The position numbers and the translations under genes are program-made. This document shows positions 17,135 through 25,984 of a stretch of 64,000 nt of DNA, piece by piece; the stretch's first letter is position 1; every line of letters begins with the position of its first letter. Source of the DNA: RYN-230 sp963851025 (lineage in GTDB: Bacteria; Actinomycetota; Actinomycetes; Streptosporangiales; Streptosporangiaceae). The notes beneath the pieces are model-generated. The model made no database searches. It worked only from the letters and a program-made list of their open reading frames with translations, and was not told the DNA's origin. The stretch covers positions 1 to 64,000 of the forward strand of contig CAWKOA010000013.1 of the NCBI GenBank assembly GCA_963851025.1, written 5' to 3'.

Positions 17135-17958
17135 GGCATCGCTCCCATCTTGGCCACCGCCCGGGCCGCCGCGGCCAGGCCCATGCTGACCCCGCCGACC
17201 AGGTAGCCCGCGGCGAACGCGTCACCCGCCCCGGTCGAGTCCACCGCGTCCACCGGATGCGCCGGGTACTGCGTGCCCCCGGCCCGCACGCCCCGCGCGC
17301 CGAGCTTCACCACCAGGTCGGTCCCGGCCAGGTCCGTTCCATCGAGCGCCCCGATCAGGTCCGCCTCGGCCTCGGTGCCGAACACGACCTCGGGGCGGAG
17401 CCGGCCGAGCAGCGCCCGGAACCGGCCGGCACCGTACTCATTCAGCACGGCCGTTGATGATAGGTCAACACTGAGCCGGGGCACGCGGGCGGCCGCGGCC
17501 AGCGCGGCCCCGCTGACCGGTGCCCGGGTCAGGCTGTAGGCCGGCAGGTGCAGCATGTCGCAGCCCGCGAGCCAGCCGTCGTCCAGGGCTTCGGCGGCCA
17601 GCAGCGGGCCGACGCCCCGGTCGGTCAGCATCGACCGGCGGGCGCCGTCGTGAGACAGGGACACCACCACCCCCGTCGGCCCGCCGAGCACCGGCCCGTG
17701 CAGGGTCACGCCCCGGTGGTGCAGGTCGCTCGCGACGAGCCGCCCGGCCAGGTCGGAGCCCCGGGCCGCGATGAGCCGGGCCTGCCCGCCAAGGGCCGCG
17801 ATCCACGCGGCCACGTTGGCGGCCTGGCCGCCCGCGCCGACCCAGGTGCGCGCGGGCGTGTCGGTCTCCTCCGCCACCGGCCCCTCCGGGCAGACCACGA
17901 CGTCGAGGTGCGCGTCGCCCAGCACGCAGAAGAGTGTCACTCGGCAGGGGTGTCCCAT
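17131..17958 (-). CDS. psuK: PfkB-family kinase, probable pseudouridine kinase
   Basis: 275 residues of the ribokinase/PfkB fold. The N-terminal GGQAANVAAWIAALGG and C-terminal signature DAVDSTGAGDAFAAGYL (with catalytic Asp) are intact. Specificity is inferred from the overlap with psuG: it would phosphorylate pseudouridine taken up or released from RNA turnover. The annotated ATG is followed by an in-frame GTG (VTLFCVLGD) that is an alternative start. It is divergent from a tandem YbjQ gene with 110 bp between. Confidence 0.85.
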   Translation of the reverse strand: MGHPCRVTLFCVLGDAHLDVVVCPEGPVAEETDTPARTWVGAGGQAANVAAWIAALGGQARLIAARGSDLAGRLVASDLHHRGVTLHGPVLGGPTGVVVSLSHDGARRSMLTDRGVGPLLAAEALDDGWLAGCDMLHLPAYSLTRAPVSGAALAAAARVPRLSVDLSSTAVLNEYGAGRFRALLGRLRPEVVFGTEAEADLIGALDGTDLAGTDLVVKLGARGVRAGGTQYPAHPVDAVDSTGAGDAFAAGYLVGGVSMGLAAAARAVAKMGAMP

Positions 17959-18068
17959 CCGTGGGTGAACGATGAGTAATTGATCATCTCACCGGGCGGC
18001 CGGGCACTACGCTGAGCCCCGTTGACTTGCGGCGACTCCGGGCCGCGGTCTCGGCGAAGGAGAGTCAG

Positions 18069-18914
18069 ATGCCCCTGTTCGGCAGCGGGTCCGGCGACAC
18101 GACGACGTGGGAGCCCCAGGCCGCGGACAGCCGCCTGGCGCACACCGCCGGGGCCACCCCGGACGGGGTGTTCACCTCCGACCTGTCGGTGTCGGAGTAC
18201 GTGCTGCTGGGCGAGGCGGGCTTCGAGCCGCTGGGTTTCGTGGTCGGCTCATCGATCTTCCACATCGGCATCCAGGTCGGCCGCTGGTCCCAGAACGCGG
18301 AACTGCAGGTCCTCACCCAGGCCATGTACAGCGCCCGTGAGCTGGCCATGACCCGGATGCGCGCCGAGGCGGACCACCTGGGCGCGGACGGCGTGGTCGG
18401 GGTCAACCTGCGGATGCAGATGTACGTCTGGGGCCAGGACGTGCTGGAGTTCGTGGCCACCGGCACCGCGGTGCGGGCGCTGGAAGGCGAGGGGGCGCAC
18501 CGGGCCCCCGACGGCCGCGCGTTCACCTCGGACCTGTCCGCCCAGGACTTCTTCCGGCTGCTGGCCGCCGGGGCCGTGCCGGTGGCGTTCGTGCTGGGCA
18601 CCTGCGTCTACCACATCGCGCACCAGTCGGCCATGCAGGCGCTGCGCCAGGCCGGGCGGAACCAGGAGATGCTCCAGTTCACCCAGGGCGTGTACGAGGC
18701 CCGTGAGCTGGCCCTGGTCCGGATGCAGGCCGAGGCGACAGTCGCCCGCGCGTCCGGCATCGTCGGCGTGAACGTGGCCGTCTCCAACCACGTCTGGGGT
18801 GAGCACGCGACCGAGTTCCTGGCCACCGGGACCGCCATCCGGCGGCTCGGTGAGGAGCACCGGCTGCCCGGCACGACCCCCAAGCCCACGTTCACGCTGG
18901 GCCTGGATGCCTGA
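18069..18914 (+). CDS. Protein with two tandem YbjQ-like domains
   Basis: 281 residues. Two halves of about 125 residues repeat the same pattern: FTSDLSVSEYVLLGEAGFEPLGF / FTSDLSAQDFFRLLAAGAVPVAF, then VGSSIFHIG / LGTCVYHIA, YSARELAMTRMRAEA / YEARELALVRMQAEA, GVVGVNLRM / GIVGVNVAV, and EFVATGTAVR / EFLATGTAIR. This matches the YbjQ (PF01906-like) fold, an oligomer-forming domain once called heavy-metal binding; its function is unsettled. ATG 18069 follows AAGGAGAG. An internal duplication is clear. It is divergent from psuK and upstream of the LOG gene on the same strand. Confidence 0.8.
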   Translation: MPLFGSGSGDTTTWEPQAADSRLAHTAGATPDGVFTSDLSVSEYVLLGEAGFEPLGFVVGSSIFHIGIQVGRWSQNAELQVLTQAMYSARELAMTRMRAEADHLGADGVVGVNLRMQMYVWGQDVLEFVATGTAVRALEGEGAHRAPDGRAFTSDLSAQDFFRLLAAGAVPVAFVLGTCVYHIAHQSAMQALRQAGRNQEMLQFTQGVYEARELALVRMQAEATVARASGIVGVNVAVSNHVWGEHATEFLATGTAIRRLGEEHRLPGTTPKPTFTLGLDA

Positions 18915-18960
18915 ACTTAACCGGTGGGCGGACCGGGCGGCCGTGCCCCAGGCGGGGCGC

Positions 18961-19605
18961 ATGCGATCGGCCTGCGTGTTCTGCGGCTCGAATCCGGGCC
19001 GGCGCCCCGAGTACCTGGCGGGTGCCGCGGACCTCGGCCGGACCCTGGCCGAACGCGGGCTGCGGGTCGTCTACGGCGGCGCGCACGTCGGCACCATGGG
19101 CGCGCTGGCCGACGCGGTCCTGGCCGCGGGCGGTGAGATCATCGGGGTGATCCCCGGCCTGCTCGTGGAGGCCGAGGTGGCTCACCCCGGGCTGAGCGAG
19201 CTGCGGGTCGTCAGCAGCATGCACGAGCGCAAGGCGGTCATGGCGGACCTGGCCGACGGGTTCATCACGCTGCCGGGTGGCCTCGGCACGCTGGAGGAGT
19301 TCGCGGAGATCGTGACCTGGGCGCAGCTCGGACTGCACGCCAAGCCGACCGGGCTGCTGAACCTGCTGGGCTACTACGACGGGTTGCTGGGCTTCCTGGA
19401 CCACGCCACGGACGAGCGCTTCGTCCGCCCGGATCACCGGGAGCAGATCCTGGCCCGGGCGTCGGCGGCGGAACTGCTGGCGGCCATGGACGACTGGTCG
19501 GCGCCGCCCCGGGCCGCGGCCAAGTGGATCGACGCGAACGGCACGGACATCGTCCCCCGAGGACACGCTGCGGCAGATGGTGGAGTTAACTCCACCGAGA
19601 AGTAG
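18961..19605 (+). CDS. LOG-family nucleotide 5'-monophosphate phosphoribohydrolase
   Basis: 214 residues. The Rossmann-like lysine-decarboxylase-family (LOG) signature PGGLGTLEEF is intact, preceded by SMHERKAVM, the conserved Arg/Lys region, and the N-terminal VFCGSNPG. Proteins of this family cut cytokinin or other nucleoside monophosphates to the base and ribose-5-phosphate; they are not lysine decarboxylases. The start is ATG 18961, 46 nt after the YbjQ gene. Its C-terminus overlaps a longer frame of the next gene, whose real start is later. Confidence 0.88.
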   Translation: MRSACVFCGSNPGRRPEYLAGAADLGRTLAERGLRVVYGGAHVGTMGALADAVLAAGGEIIGVIPGLLVEAEVAHPGLSELRVVSSMHERKAVMADLADGFITLPGGLGTLEEFAEIVTWAQLGLHAKPTGLLNLLGYYDGLLGFLDHATDERFVRPDHREQILARASAAELLAAMDDWSAPPRAAAKWIDANGTDIVPRGHAAADGGVNSTEK

Positions 19606-19660
19606 GCCGGCCACCCCCCATGATGGAGTCGCTGACTCGGATCTGGAGCGGGAGGTACGG

Positions 19661-20917
19661 ATGAGTCATCGCCCTGGCATCTTCAGCCGGCTCGTCCGGC
19701 TGACCCTGGTGACCTGCGTTCGCGGGCTGGTCCTGGCGGTGGTGTCGCTGGCTGGCCTGCTGCTGTTCGCCGCCTCCGTGATCTCCCTGTTCAGCCTGGC
19801 CGCGGGGATCGGGATCCTGCTCGCGCCGAGAAGCCTGCTGGCCGTGCGGGGGCTGGCCAGCACGCAGCGCGTCTGGGCCCGGCACTGGTCGGGAGTGCGG
19901 ATCGCGACGCCGTACCGGCCCCGGCCGGTAGAGCTCACCAACGGGCTGATCGGGCGGCTGCAGCGCTGCAAGTGGCTGCTGACCGATCCCGCGACCTGGC
20001 GTGACCTGCTCTGGATGCTGGTCAGCGTGCCGGTGAGCGTGGTCCTCGGGCTGCTGCCCGCGTTCCTGGTCGTCGCGGGCGTGTGGGTGCTGGTGGCCGA
20101 TTTCGGGGACCTGTTCTTCGGCTGGTGGGCCGGGGCACCGCCCGGTTTCTGGGGACAGGTGTTCTGGCTGAGCATGCTGCTGCTCGGCGTCGTGACCGGA
20201 CCGCTGATCCTGAGAGCACACGCCTGGGCCGCCTCGTCGCTGCTGGCCCCGACCCGGGGGGCGATGGCCACGCAGGTGGGCCAGCTGGCGGAGTCCCGCT
20301 CCCAGGCCGTGGACGCCTCGGCGGCCGAATTGCGCCGGATCGAGCGTGACCTGCACGACGGGGCGCAGGCCCGGCTGGTTTCCCTGGGCATGAACATCGG
20401 GTTCGCCGAGCAGGTGCTCCGGGACAACCCCGACCTGGCGCTGACCCTGCTCGCCGAGGCCCGCACGTCGAGCGGGCAGGCCCTGTCCGAGCTGCGCACC
20501 CTGGTCCGCGGCATCCACCCGCCGGTGCTGGCCGAACGCGGCCTCGACGGGGCCGTGCGCGCGCTCGCGCTGAGCTTGCCCCTGCCAGTGGACCTGCACA
20601 TCGACCTGCCCGGCCGGGCGTCCGCGCCGGTGGAGTCGGCGGCTTACTTCGCGATCGCCGAGGCTCTCGCTAACGTGGTCAAGCACGGCGGCGCGAACCG
20701 CGCCTGGATCCAGATTGAGTACGTTTCCGGCAAGCTGGTGGCGATCGTCGGCGATAACGGCACCGGCGGCGCCACGCTGCGGCCCGGCGGCGGGCTCCAG
20801 GGCGTCGAACGGCGGCTGGCCGCCTTCGACGGCGTGATCGCCGTGACCAGCCCGGCCGGGGGGCCGACCGTCGTGACCATGGAGCTGCCGTGCGAGTTGT
20901 CCTCGGCGAGGACCTGA
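19661..20917 (+). CDS. Sensor histidine kinase (NarL/DesK-type, membrane sensor domain)
   Basis: 418 residues. A four-helix membrane sensor domain (hydrophobic blocks about 15-50 and 115-185) resembles the actinobacterial putative sensor domain. A HisKA_3 dimerisation helix follows with phospho-His in RRIERDLHDGAQARL. The HATPase domain has YFAIAEALANVVKHG (N box) and GDNGTGGA plus GGGLQGVERRL. It would autophosphorylate and transfer to the response regulator whose GTG start overlaps its 3' end by 28 nt. ATG 19661 follows GGGAGG. The signal is unknown. Confidence 0.9.
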   Translation: MSHRPGIFSRLVRLTLVTCVRGLVLAVVSLAGLLLFAASVISLFSLAAGIGILLAPRSLLAVRGLASTQRVWARHWSGVRIATPYRPRPVELTNGLIGRLQRCKWLLTDPATWRDLLWMLVSVPVSVVLGLLPAFLVVAGVWVLVADFGDLFFGWWAGAPPGFWGQVFWLSMLLLGVVTGPLILRAHAWAASSLLAPTRGAMATQVGQLAESRSQAVDASAAELRRIERDLHDGAQARLVSLGMNIGFAEQVLRDNPDLALTLLAEARTSSGQALSELRTLVRGIHPPVLAERGLDGAVRALALSLPLPVDLHIDLPGRASAPVESAAYFAIAEALANVVKHGGANRAWIQIEYVSGKLVAIVGDNGTGGATLRPGGGLQGVERRLAAFDGVIAVTSPAGGPTVVTMELPCELSSART

Positions 20918-21534
20918 CCCTCCTGCGGGACGGGCTGATCCGGCTGCTCACCGCCTACGACATGGACGTCGTGGCGGCCGTGGACAACGGGCCGGAGCTC
21001 TTGCGCGCGCTGGTCGAGCACCGTCCCGACGTAGCCGTCGTGGACGTCCGGCTGCCGCCCAGCTTCACCGACGAGGGCCTGAAGGCGGCGATCGCGGCCC
21101 GCGCGCAGGTCCCGGGCCTGCCGGTGCTCGTCCTGTCTCAGCACGTCGAGCCGCTGTATGCGCGGGAACTGCTGTCCGCGGCGCGGGGAGGGCTCGGCTA
21201 CCTGCTGAAGGACCGGGTCTCGGACGTCCGGCGGTTCATCGAGGCCGTGCGGACCGTGGCCGGCGGCGGGACCGCCATGGACCCGGAGGTCGTGTCGCAG
21301 TTGCTGGCCCGGCACGCCCGGGACGAGATGCTGGGCCGCCTCACCCCCCGGGAACGCGAGGTCCTCGCGCTGATGGCCGAGGGGCGCACCAACGCCGGGA
21401 TCGCCGCCCGGCTGGTAGTCACGGAGAAAGCGGTCAACAAGCACATCAGCAGCATCTTCACCAAGCTGGACCTGTATCCCGCCGACGACGGCAACCGCCG
21501 TGTGCTGGCCGTCCTGGCCTACCTCAACGCCTGA
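20890..21534 (+). CDS. LuxR/NarL-family response regulator
   Basis: 214 residues. The receiver domain (1-120) has the acidic pair ED at 7-8, phospho-Asp in VAVVDVRLPP, and Lys in YLLKD. A LuxR HTH (about 148-205) reads LTPREREVLALMAEGRTNAGIA. It is coupled by overlap to the kinase. The C-terminal tail (DDGNRRVLAVLAYLNA) is normal for this branch. It is followed at once by a small hairpin, so the pair forms a two-gene operon end. Confidence 0.92.
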   Translation: MRVVLGEDLTLLRDGLIRLLTAYDMDVVAAVDNGPELLRALVEHRPDVAVVDVRLPPSFTDEGLKAAIAARAQVPGLPVLVLSQHVEPLYARELLSAARGGLGYLLKDRVSDVRRFIEAVRTVAGGGTAMDPEVVSQLLARHARDEMLGRLTPREREVLALMAEGRTNAGIAARLVVTEKAVNKHISSIFTKLDLYPADDGNRRVLAVLAYLNA

Positions 21535-21551
21535 GGCCGCCCCAGGCGGCC
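21535..21551 (+). terminator. Short hairpin after the response regulator
   Basis: GGCCGCC-CCA-GGCGGCC (7-bp perfect stem, 3-nt loop) begins directly after the TGA at 21532-21534 and is followed by CTTG. It is a likely terminator of the two-component operon. Confidence 0.5.
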
Positions 21552-21647
21552 CTTGCCGGACGCGTTGCCGCTCCGTTAGCTTGACACCAAGTTGATCGCC
21601 GTCGGGGGGAGGGGCGATGCCAGCTTCGGTGGGTACCTCGTGATCGG

Positions 21648-22250
21648 ATGAGCGGTCAGCTGAACGTGCGCCGCGCGTCGGCCGCTGACGTCGACTCTGT
21701 TACCTCGATCGTCACGCCGGCCTTCGAGCAGGACCCGTTGTGGGCCCACGCGATGGCGCTTCCCGATGGCAGGACGGCGCACCATGGCGAGTTCTGGCGG
21801 CTGTTCATCGAGGGGCCGCTGCGGTACCCGTGGACCTGGCTGACTGGCGGCGGGGAGGCTACCTCCGTCTGGATCCCGCCAGATGGCACGGAGATGACAC
21901 CACACCAAGAGGAGCGCCTGGCGGATCTGGCCACCCATCGCCTTGGTCCCACCGCCGACGCCTACCAGGAGTTGCTCAGCCGGTTCGAAGCCGCGCACCC
22001 GCGGGCAGAGCCGCACTACTACCTGTCGCTGCTGGCCACCCACCCTGATCACCGGGGGAAAGGGATCGGCATGCGGCTGCTCGCCCACGGCCTCAAGCAG
22101 ATCGATGCGGAGCATCTGCCCGCCTACCTGGAGTCCACCAATCCCGCCAACAACCGCAGGTACGCCAGCGCGGGCTTCGAGCCGCACGGCGAGTTCAGTT
22201 ATCCCGGCGGTGGCCCGGTCGTAACGACCATGTGGCGTCCCGCGCGCTGA
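21648..22250 (+). CDS. GNAT-family N-acetyltransferase
   Basis: 200 residues with a GNAT fold. The acetyl-CoA pyrophosphate loop is HPDHRGKGIGMRLL (Q/RxxGxG/A type), followed by YLESTNPANNRRYASAGF, the usual beta-bulge and C-terminal motif. The acceptor is unknown. A TTGACA hexamer at 21581-21586 may be the -35 of its promoter, but I see no convincing -10. It is followed by a fragment of an HNH gene on the other strand. Confidence 0.85.
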   Translation: MSGQLNVRRASAADVDSVTSIVTPAFEQDPLWAHAMALPDGRTAHHGEFWRLFIEGPLRYPWTWLTGGGEATSVWIPPDGTEMTPHQEERLADLATHRLGPTADAYQELLSRFEAAHPRAEPHYYLSLLATHPDHRGKGIGMRLLAHGLKQIDAEHLPAYLESTNPANNRRYASAGFEPHGEFSYPGGGPVVTTMWRPAR

Positions 22251-22258
22251 GTCCGGGT

Positions 22259-22306
22259 CACCGGGTCAGGCCGGGTAGCTGCCACCGGGTCAGGCCAGGT
22301 AGGTGG
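22259..22306. repeat. Two tandem 24-bp repeats
   Basis: Copies at 22259-22282 and 22283-22306 (CACCGGGTCAGGCC(G/A)GGTAG core) agree at most positions. They overlap the end of the HNH fragment. Function unknown; probably slippage. Confidence 0.6.
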
Positions 22307-22428
22307 TGGGTCCGGTGGTGTAGGCGCGCCCCGCCGGGGTGGTCCACGTGAGGTAGCCGGGGGCCGCCTGGGTCAGGCTCCAGCCGGGCGCCTGCTTGCA
22401 GTGGTGGTCGCGGCGGCAGGCGGGGCCT
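22290..22428 (-). pseudogene. C-terminal fragment of a DUF222/HNH endonuclease gene
   Basis: About 45 codons reading CRRDHHCKQAPGWSLTQ, then GYLTWTTPAGRAYTT, to a TGA at 22290-22292. This is the characteristic tail of actinobacterial DUF222-HNH proteins, including the last HNH histidines and the WTTPxGRxYTT ending. Upstream of about 22428 the reading frame no longer resembles the family and no start exists. It is a remnant. The remaining sequence to 22686 shows nothing I can support. Confidence 0.55.
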
Positions 22429-22686
22429 GGCCTGCATCCTCAGCACGAACCGGCGGATTCCGTGACGCGCAATCGTCGTGGGTCGCCGGGCACCCCGCCG
22501 GGTCAGGTACGCCGGTCAACCCGGTGGGCTGGTACGCCAGCGCCGGCTCCCCGGCCTGCTTAAGCGCACCACAGACGGCCTGGATTCTGACCTAGAGCCG
22601 TGTCCGGGGCGGGCAGCGTCCCAGCCCAGGGGCTCCTCCCCTGAGAACGGAAAATCCATACGATCAGGGGCCCGATGACGTCGGGG

Positions 22687-23367
22687 TCAGTTACCAGGCC
22701 CGCTGACGGCGCCTCCACCGCTGTATGAGCCCGGGGCCGGGGTGCTGGAGGGGCAGCGGCCGCTGGCGTAGACGAGAGTCCAGCTGGCGGAGAACTCGAC
22801 GCTGCGGCGGCCGTGCCGTCCGGGCTGGACGCTGGGCGGGCTGACGTTGATCCAGAGCCCGATCGGAGTGGGGATGGCCGCGGGATTGATGGTGAACACG
22901 GTCTGGCCGCCGGCCTGGCTGTTCTGCGGGAAGATCCTGTCCAGCAGCCGGAAGGGGTGGCGGGCAGGCTCCGGGTAGTACAGGCACGGGCGCGGGATCT
23001 GGCTGGTGAACCGGACCGTGGCCGGGACGCCATCGGCGCGCAGCTGGCGCTGCAGGCCAGCCGGGTTGCGCAGATCGCGGATGGTGACCCTGACCCTGCC
23101 GCCGGGCCTGGCGGAAACGGTCCAGGCCGCCAGCCTGACCGGGGTGGTGCCGTTGCCGCCGCCATGGTTGCCGCTGCCGGGCAGCACCGTGAGCGCCGTC
23201 ACCGCGGCGATCACGGCGGCGGCCGCGGCCAGGCCGTACCGCAGGCGGCGCCGCCGGACCCGGGTGATGATGTCCCCGGCCGAGGTGGCCATCTGCTCCC
23301 CGGCCACGCTGTCGCGGGCATTGACAAGGCAGTCGCGCACGGCCGTAAGCACGTCGTCGTCGGTCAT
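22687..23367 (-). CDS. Membrane-anchored protein paired with an ECF sigma factor (possible anti-sigma factor)
   Basis: 226 residues. A short cytoplasmic N-terminus (about 1-42) precedes one transmembrane helix (LAAAAAVIAAVTALTVL, about 45-62), followed by a Gly-rich link and an exported domain with two Cys (CLYYP and GRCPS). Its start overlaps the stop of the sigma gene by 4 nt. This layout is typical of anti-sigma or CU044-type partner proteins, although no zinc-binding HxxxCxxC motif is visible. The role is inferred from position. Confidence 0.65.
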   Translation of the reverse strand: MTDDDVLTAVRDCLVNARDSVAGEQMATSAGDIITRVRRRRLRYGLAAAAAVIAAVTALTVLPGSGNHGGGNGTTPVRLAAWTVSARPGGRVRVTIRDLRNPAGLQRQLRADGVPATVRFTSQIPRPCLYYPEPARHPFRLLDRIFPQNSQAGGQTVFTINPAAIPTPIGLWINVSPPSVQPGRHGRRSVEFSASWTLVYASGRCPSSTPAPGSYSGGGAVSGPGN

Positions 23368-23858
23368 TCCGAGGCCTCCTGACTGGCCGGAATAAAGATC
23401 TGAGTACGCAAGGTGGCCAGCGCGCGGTGCAGGTGCACGCCGACCGTCCCCGGCGCAATGCCGAGGGCCTGGGCGGTGGCCTGGGCGTCCAGCTCGAACA
23501 ACACCCGCAGGATGATCACCTGCTGCTGCCGGACGGGCAGCCGACGTATCGCAGCCAGCAGCTCCTCATCCGGGGCGCCGGCCTCCTCCGGTGCCGCCAG
23601 GTCGCGGCGGCCGAGGGCGATCTCCCGCCGCCGGCGACGCCACCAGGAGACGTTCAGGTTCAGCGCAGTACGGACCACCCAGGCCCGGGGCGCCGGGTGC
23701 TGGCGCACCGTCCGCCAGGACGCCCAGGCCCGGGTGAACGCCTCCGCCACTAAATCCTCAGCCAGCTGGCGGTCGCCCACCGTGACCCGCACGATCTGCA
23801 GGCAGTCGTCCCGGGCGGCATCGTAGAAGCCGGTGAACTCCAGCCGCTTGTCCGTCAT
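23364..23858 (-). CDS. ECF RNA polymerase sigma factor
   Basis: 164 residues from ATG 23858 (an in-frame codon at 23873 is less likely). Region 2 covers FTGFYDAARDDCLQIVRVTVGDRQLAEDLVAEAFTRAW-type sequence with the DLVAEAF core. Region 4 has LPVRQQQVIILRVLFELDAQATAQALG and GTVGVHLHRAL, the -35 recognition HTH. It lacks the long region 1 and 3, as in SigE/ECF factors. It would direct polymerase to a small regulon under control of the overlapping membrane protein. Confidence 0.9.
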   Translation of the reverse strand: MTDKRLEFTGFYDAARDDCLQIVRVTVGDRQLAEDLVAEAFTRAWASWRTVRQHPAPRAWVVRTALNLNVSWWRRRRREIALGRRDLAAPEEAGAPDEELLAAIRRLPVRQQQVIILRVLFELDAQATAQALGIAPGTVGVHLHRALATLRTQIFIPASQEASE

Positions 23859-24132
23859 GCCCCCACTACGCATACCGCCCCCGATCCGTTTACACCAACG
23901 GGCAGCGCCAGCCCGGCAGGGAGCTTAAGGGCAAACGTTGCCTGGCACGGCGCTGGGCGGCCTGGTTGATGATCGGGCGCGGCGGAAGGAGCCCATCGGC
24001 GTCTGTCCGGTGTAGGGCACCCATGGGGGAATTTCACCGGGCGGGTCCTACGAGACGGCCTCTCGCAGGCGTCCCCTCCGACCGCTATCGGGTGGGCACA
24101 GCCGGAGCCGGACTTCATGCGAGCATTGGAAG

Positions 24133-24615
24133 ATGAGCCAGGATGCCGACGCCCTGGAGCGGGCGATCACGCTGGCCTGCTGGGCACATCGGGGACAGCG
24201 GTATCCATCACCGGAGGCAGAGCCCTACATTCTCCACCCGCTGCGGGTGATGCTGGCAGTCCAGGGTTGCAGGGCCCAGATGGCTGCTGTGCTCCATGAC
24301 GTGATCGAGGACACGGAGGTGGGTCCCGACCGGCTGCGGGAGGCGGACCTTCCGGAAGATGTCATCGCCACCGTGGTCGCCTTGACGCACCGGCCGGACG
24401 AGAGCTACGAGCAGTACATCGAGAACGTGGCCTGCGATGACCTCGCGCGGGAGGTCAAGCTGGCCGATCTTGCCGATAACCTCGCCAACAACCGCCGGCT
24501 GGCCAGCACCCCGGACGTGGCGGCCCGGATCGACCGTTATGAGCAAGCGGTCCGTCGTCTGCAATCGCCGCTCCGGCGGACGCAGAGGGCCAGACCGGAT
24601 GGCGCGCTCGGATAG
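24133..24615 (+). CDS. HD-domain hydrolase, RelA/SpoT-HD (MESH1-like)
   Basis: 160 residues with an HD phosphohydrolase domain: first His in CWAHRGQRYPSP, LHPLRVMLAV, the HD pair in AVLHDVIEDTEV, and later KLADLADNLAN with the last metal Asp. This arrangement is that of stand-alone (p)ppGpp hydrolase-like or related HD proteins. No synthetase domain is attached. Substrate specificity is not provable here. The gene begins a stretch of noticeably lower GC than its surroundings. Confidence 0.82.
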   Translation: MSQDADALERAITLACWAHRGQRYPSPEAEPYILHPLRVMLAVQGCRAQMAAVLHDVIEDTEVGPDRLREADLPEDVIATVVALTHRPDESYEQYIENVACDDLAREVKLADLADNLANNRRLASTPDVAARIDRYEQAVRRLQSPLRRTQRARPDGALG

Positions 24616-24649
24616 CGACCCGCTATCGGAACATCGCGTGCCCTTGAGG

Positions 24650-25342
24650 TCAGATGAAGTACAGCAGGCAGCTCACGAGTAGTGGGAACAGTGCTGCCGG
24701 CCCGTCATATTGTCCGCTGACCGATGAAAGTGCTGCGTCGATGCTGATCGTGTGTCCGTCGATGACCCCGTTGATGTGAGCCTCGCTCAGATCGGTTGCG
24801 ACGGTGACGAACAAGGTGATTACGGCCCCGTCGAAGTCTCCGTCGATGCTCATGACCGTCGGCCCGTAAGCGGGCGCTTCGATCGGCGCGACATGCGCTC
24901 GAAGTTCTTGCTCGCCGACAGCGCCAGAAACGTCGGCATGACGCACGGCGTAATGAGGCGTCAGATGGACGTCGCTTCGCAGATGGACCGGTCTGCCGTC
25001 GTACTCGCCGAGGAACAGCCCGACCGGGTCAAGGTTGTTGAAGTTGGATTCGATCCGCCAGTAGCCGCCGACCGGCGCGCCGAGGCTCTCGCCGCGGATG
25101 CCAGCACGACTGCTCGGGATATCGAGTACGAGCTCGACCCGCTGCTCGCCAACCCTTCCGACAAGGTGTTCGCCGGCGCGGACCAGCTCGACGTCAACCA
25201 CGAACGAACTGTAGTCACCCGAGGCCGTAAACGACCGCTGATCTTCCAGACGCGAGGAGGTCACATGTGCGGGCTCGGCCCAGGGGACGCGTTCCCATCC
25301 ACTGAGCCACCTCCGGCCTGTCGTTTCCGTCACCATCGACAC
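24650..25342 (-). CDS. Hypothetical protein with repeated G-x-[YF]-D-G beta motifs
   Basis: 230 residues, not recognised. The protein is rich in beta-type stretches, and a motif recurs in its second half: GEYDGRPVHL, GDFDGAVITL, GVIDGHTISI, SGQYDGPAAL. The C-terminus is hydrophobic (LFPLLVSCLLYFI). There is no signal peptide and no Cys pair. The GC content and codon use are clearly lower than in flanking genes, suggesting recent acquisition. The antisense frame is also open but has no protein-like features. It is convergent with the HD gene. Confidence 0.5.
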   Translation of the reverse strand: MSMVTETTGRRWLSGWERVPWAEPAHVTSSRLEDQRSFTASGDYSSFVVDVELVRAGEHLVGRVGEQRVELVLDIPSSRAGIRGESLGAPVGGYWRIESNFNNLDPVGLFLGEYDGRPVHLRSDVHLTPHYAVRHADVSGAVGEQELRAHVAPIEAPAYGPTVMSIDGDFDGAVITLFVTVATDLSEAHINGVIDGHTISIDAALSSVSGQYDGPAALFPLLVSCLLYFI

Positions 25343-25766
25343 TACTGCCGGCCACCGACAAAATCGGGACTCATAAGTCGAATAGAAAATTGATTCACTA
25401 ACATATTCTGCTGATCTTGTATTTCATCTCCCCGCCAAACGATCTTGGTGTGGCCAGGCGGCAGAGGGAGTAGGGTCCCCGACCGTGGCCGAACCAGATT
25501 TCGTGCACGCAACCCGCATCTCCTACGACGCCGTGGCCCCGGACTACGCCAGCCGGTTCCGCGGCGAACTGGCTGCGAAGCCGCTGGACCGGGCCATGCT
25601 CGCCGGGTTCGCAGAACTCGTCGGGGCGGCCGGGACCGGGCCAGTCGCTGACGTCGGGTGCGGGACCGGCCGCGTCACCGCAGAGCTGAGCTGCCTGGGA
25701 CTGGAGGTGTCCGGGATAGACCTGTCACCGGGCATGATCGCCGAGGCCCGCCGGTCTCATCCGGGA

Positions 25767-25984
25767 CTGCGGTTCGACGTGGGATCGATGCTGGCCCTCG
25801 ACCTCCGGGACGGCACCCTGGGCGGCCTGCTGGCGTGGTACTCGATCATCCATCTCCCGCGCGAACGGCTGCCTGCTGCGGTTCGACGTGGGTTCGATGC
25901 TGGCCCTCGATCTCCGGGACGGCACCCTGGGCGGCCTGCTGGCGTGGTACTCGATCATCCATCTCCCGCGCGAACGGCTGCCTC
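25767..25984 (+). repeat. 109-bp tandem duplication inside the methyltransferase gene
   Basis: Copy 1 is 25767-25875 and copy 2 is 25876-25984. They match except at GGA/GGT (Gly) and GAC/GAT (Asp), both synonymous, and at the junction base. The breakpoints share CTGC. Confidence 0.95.

Noticed and set aside
24752..25393. 213-residue plus-strand frame opposite the lower-GC gene
   Set aside because: The minus strand shows regular beta-type repeats and a plausible start; the plus frame looks unstructured. Not fully excluded.
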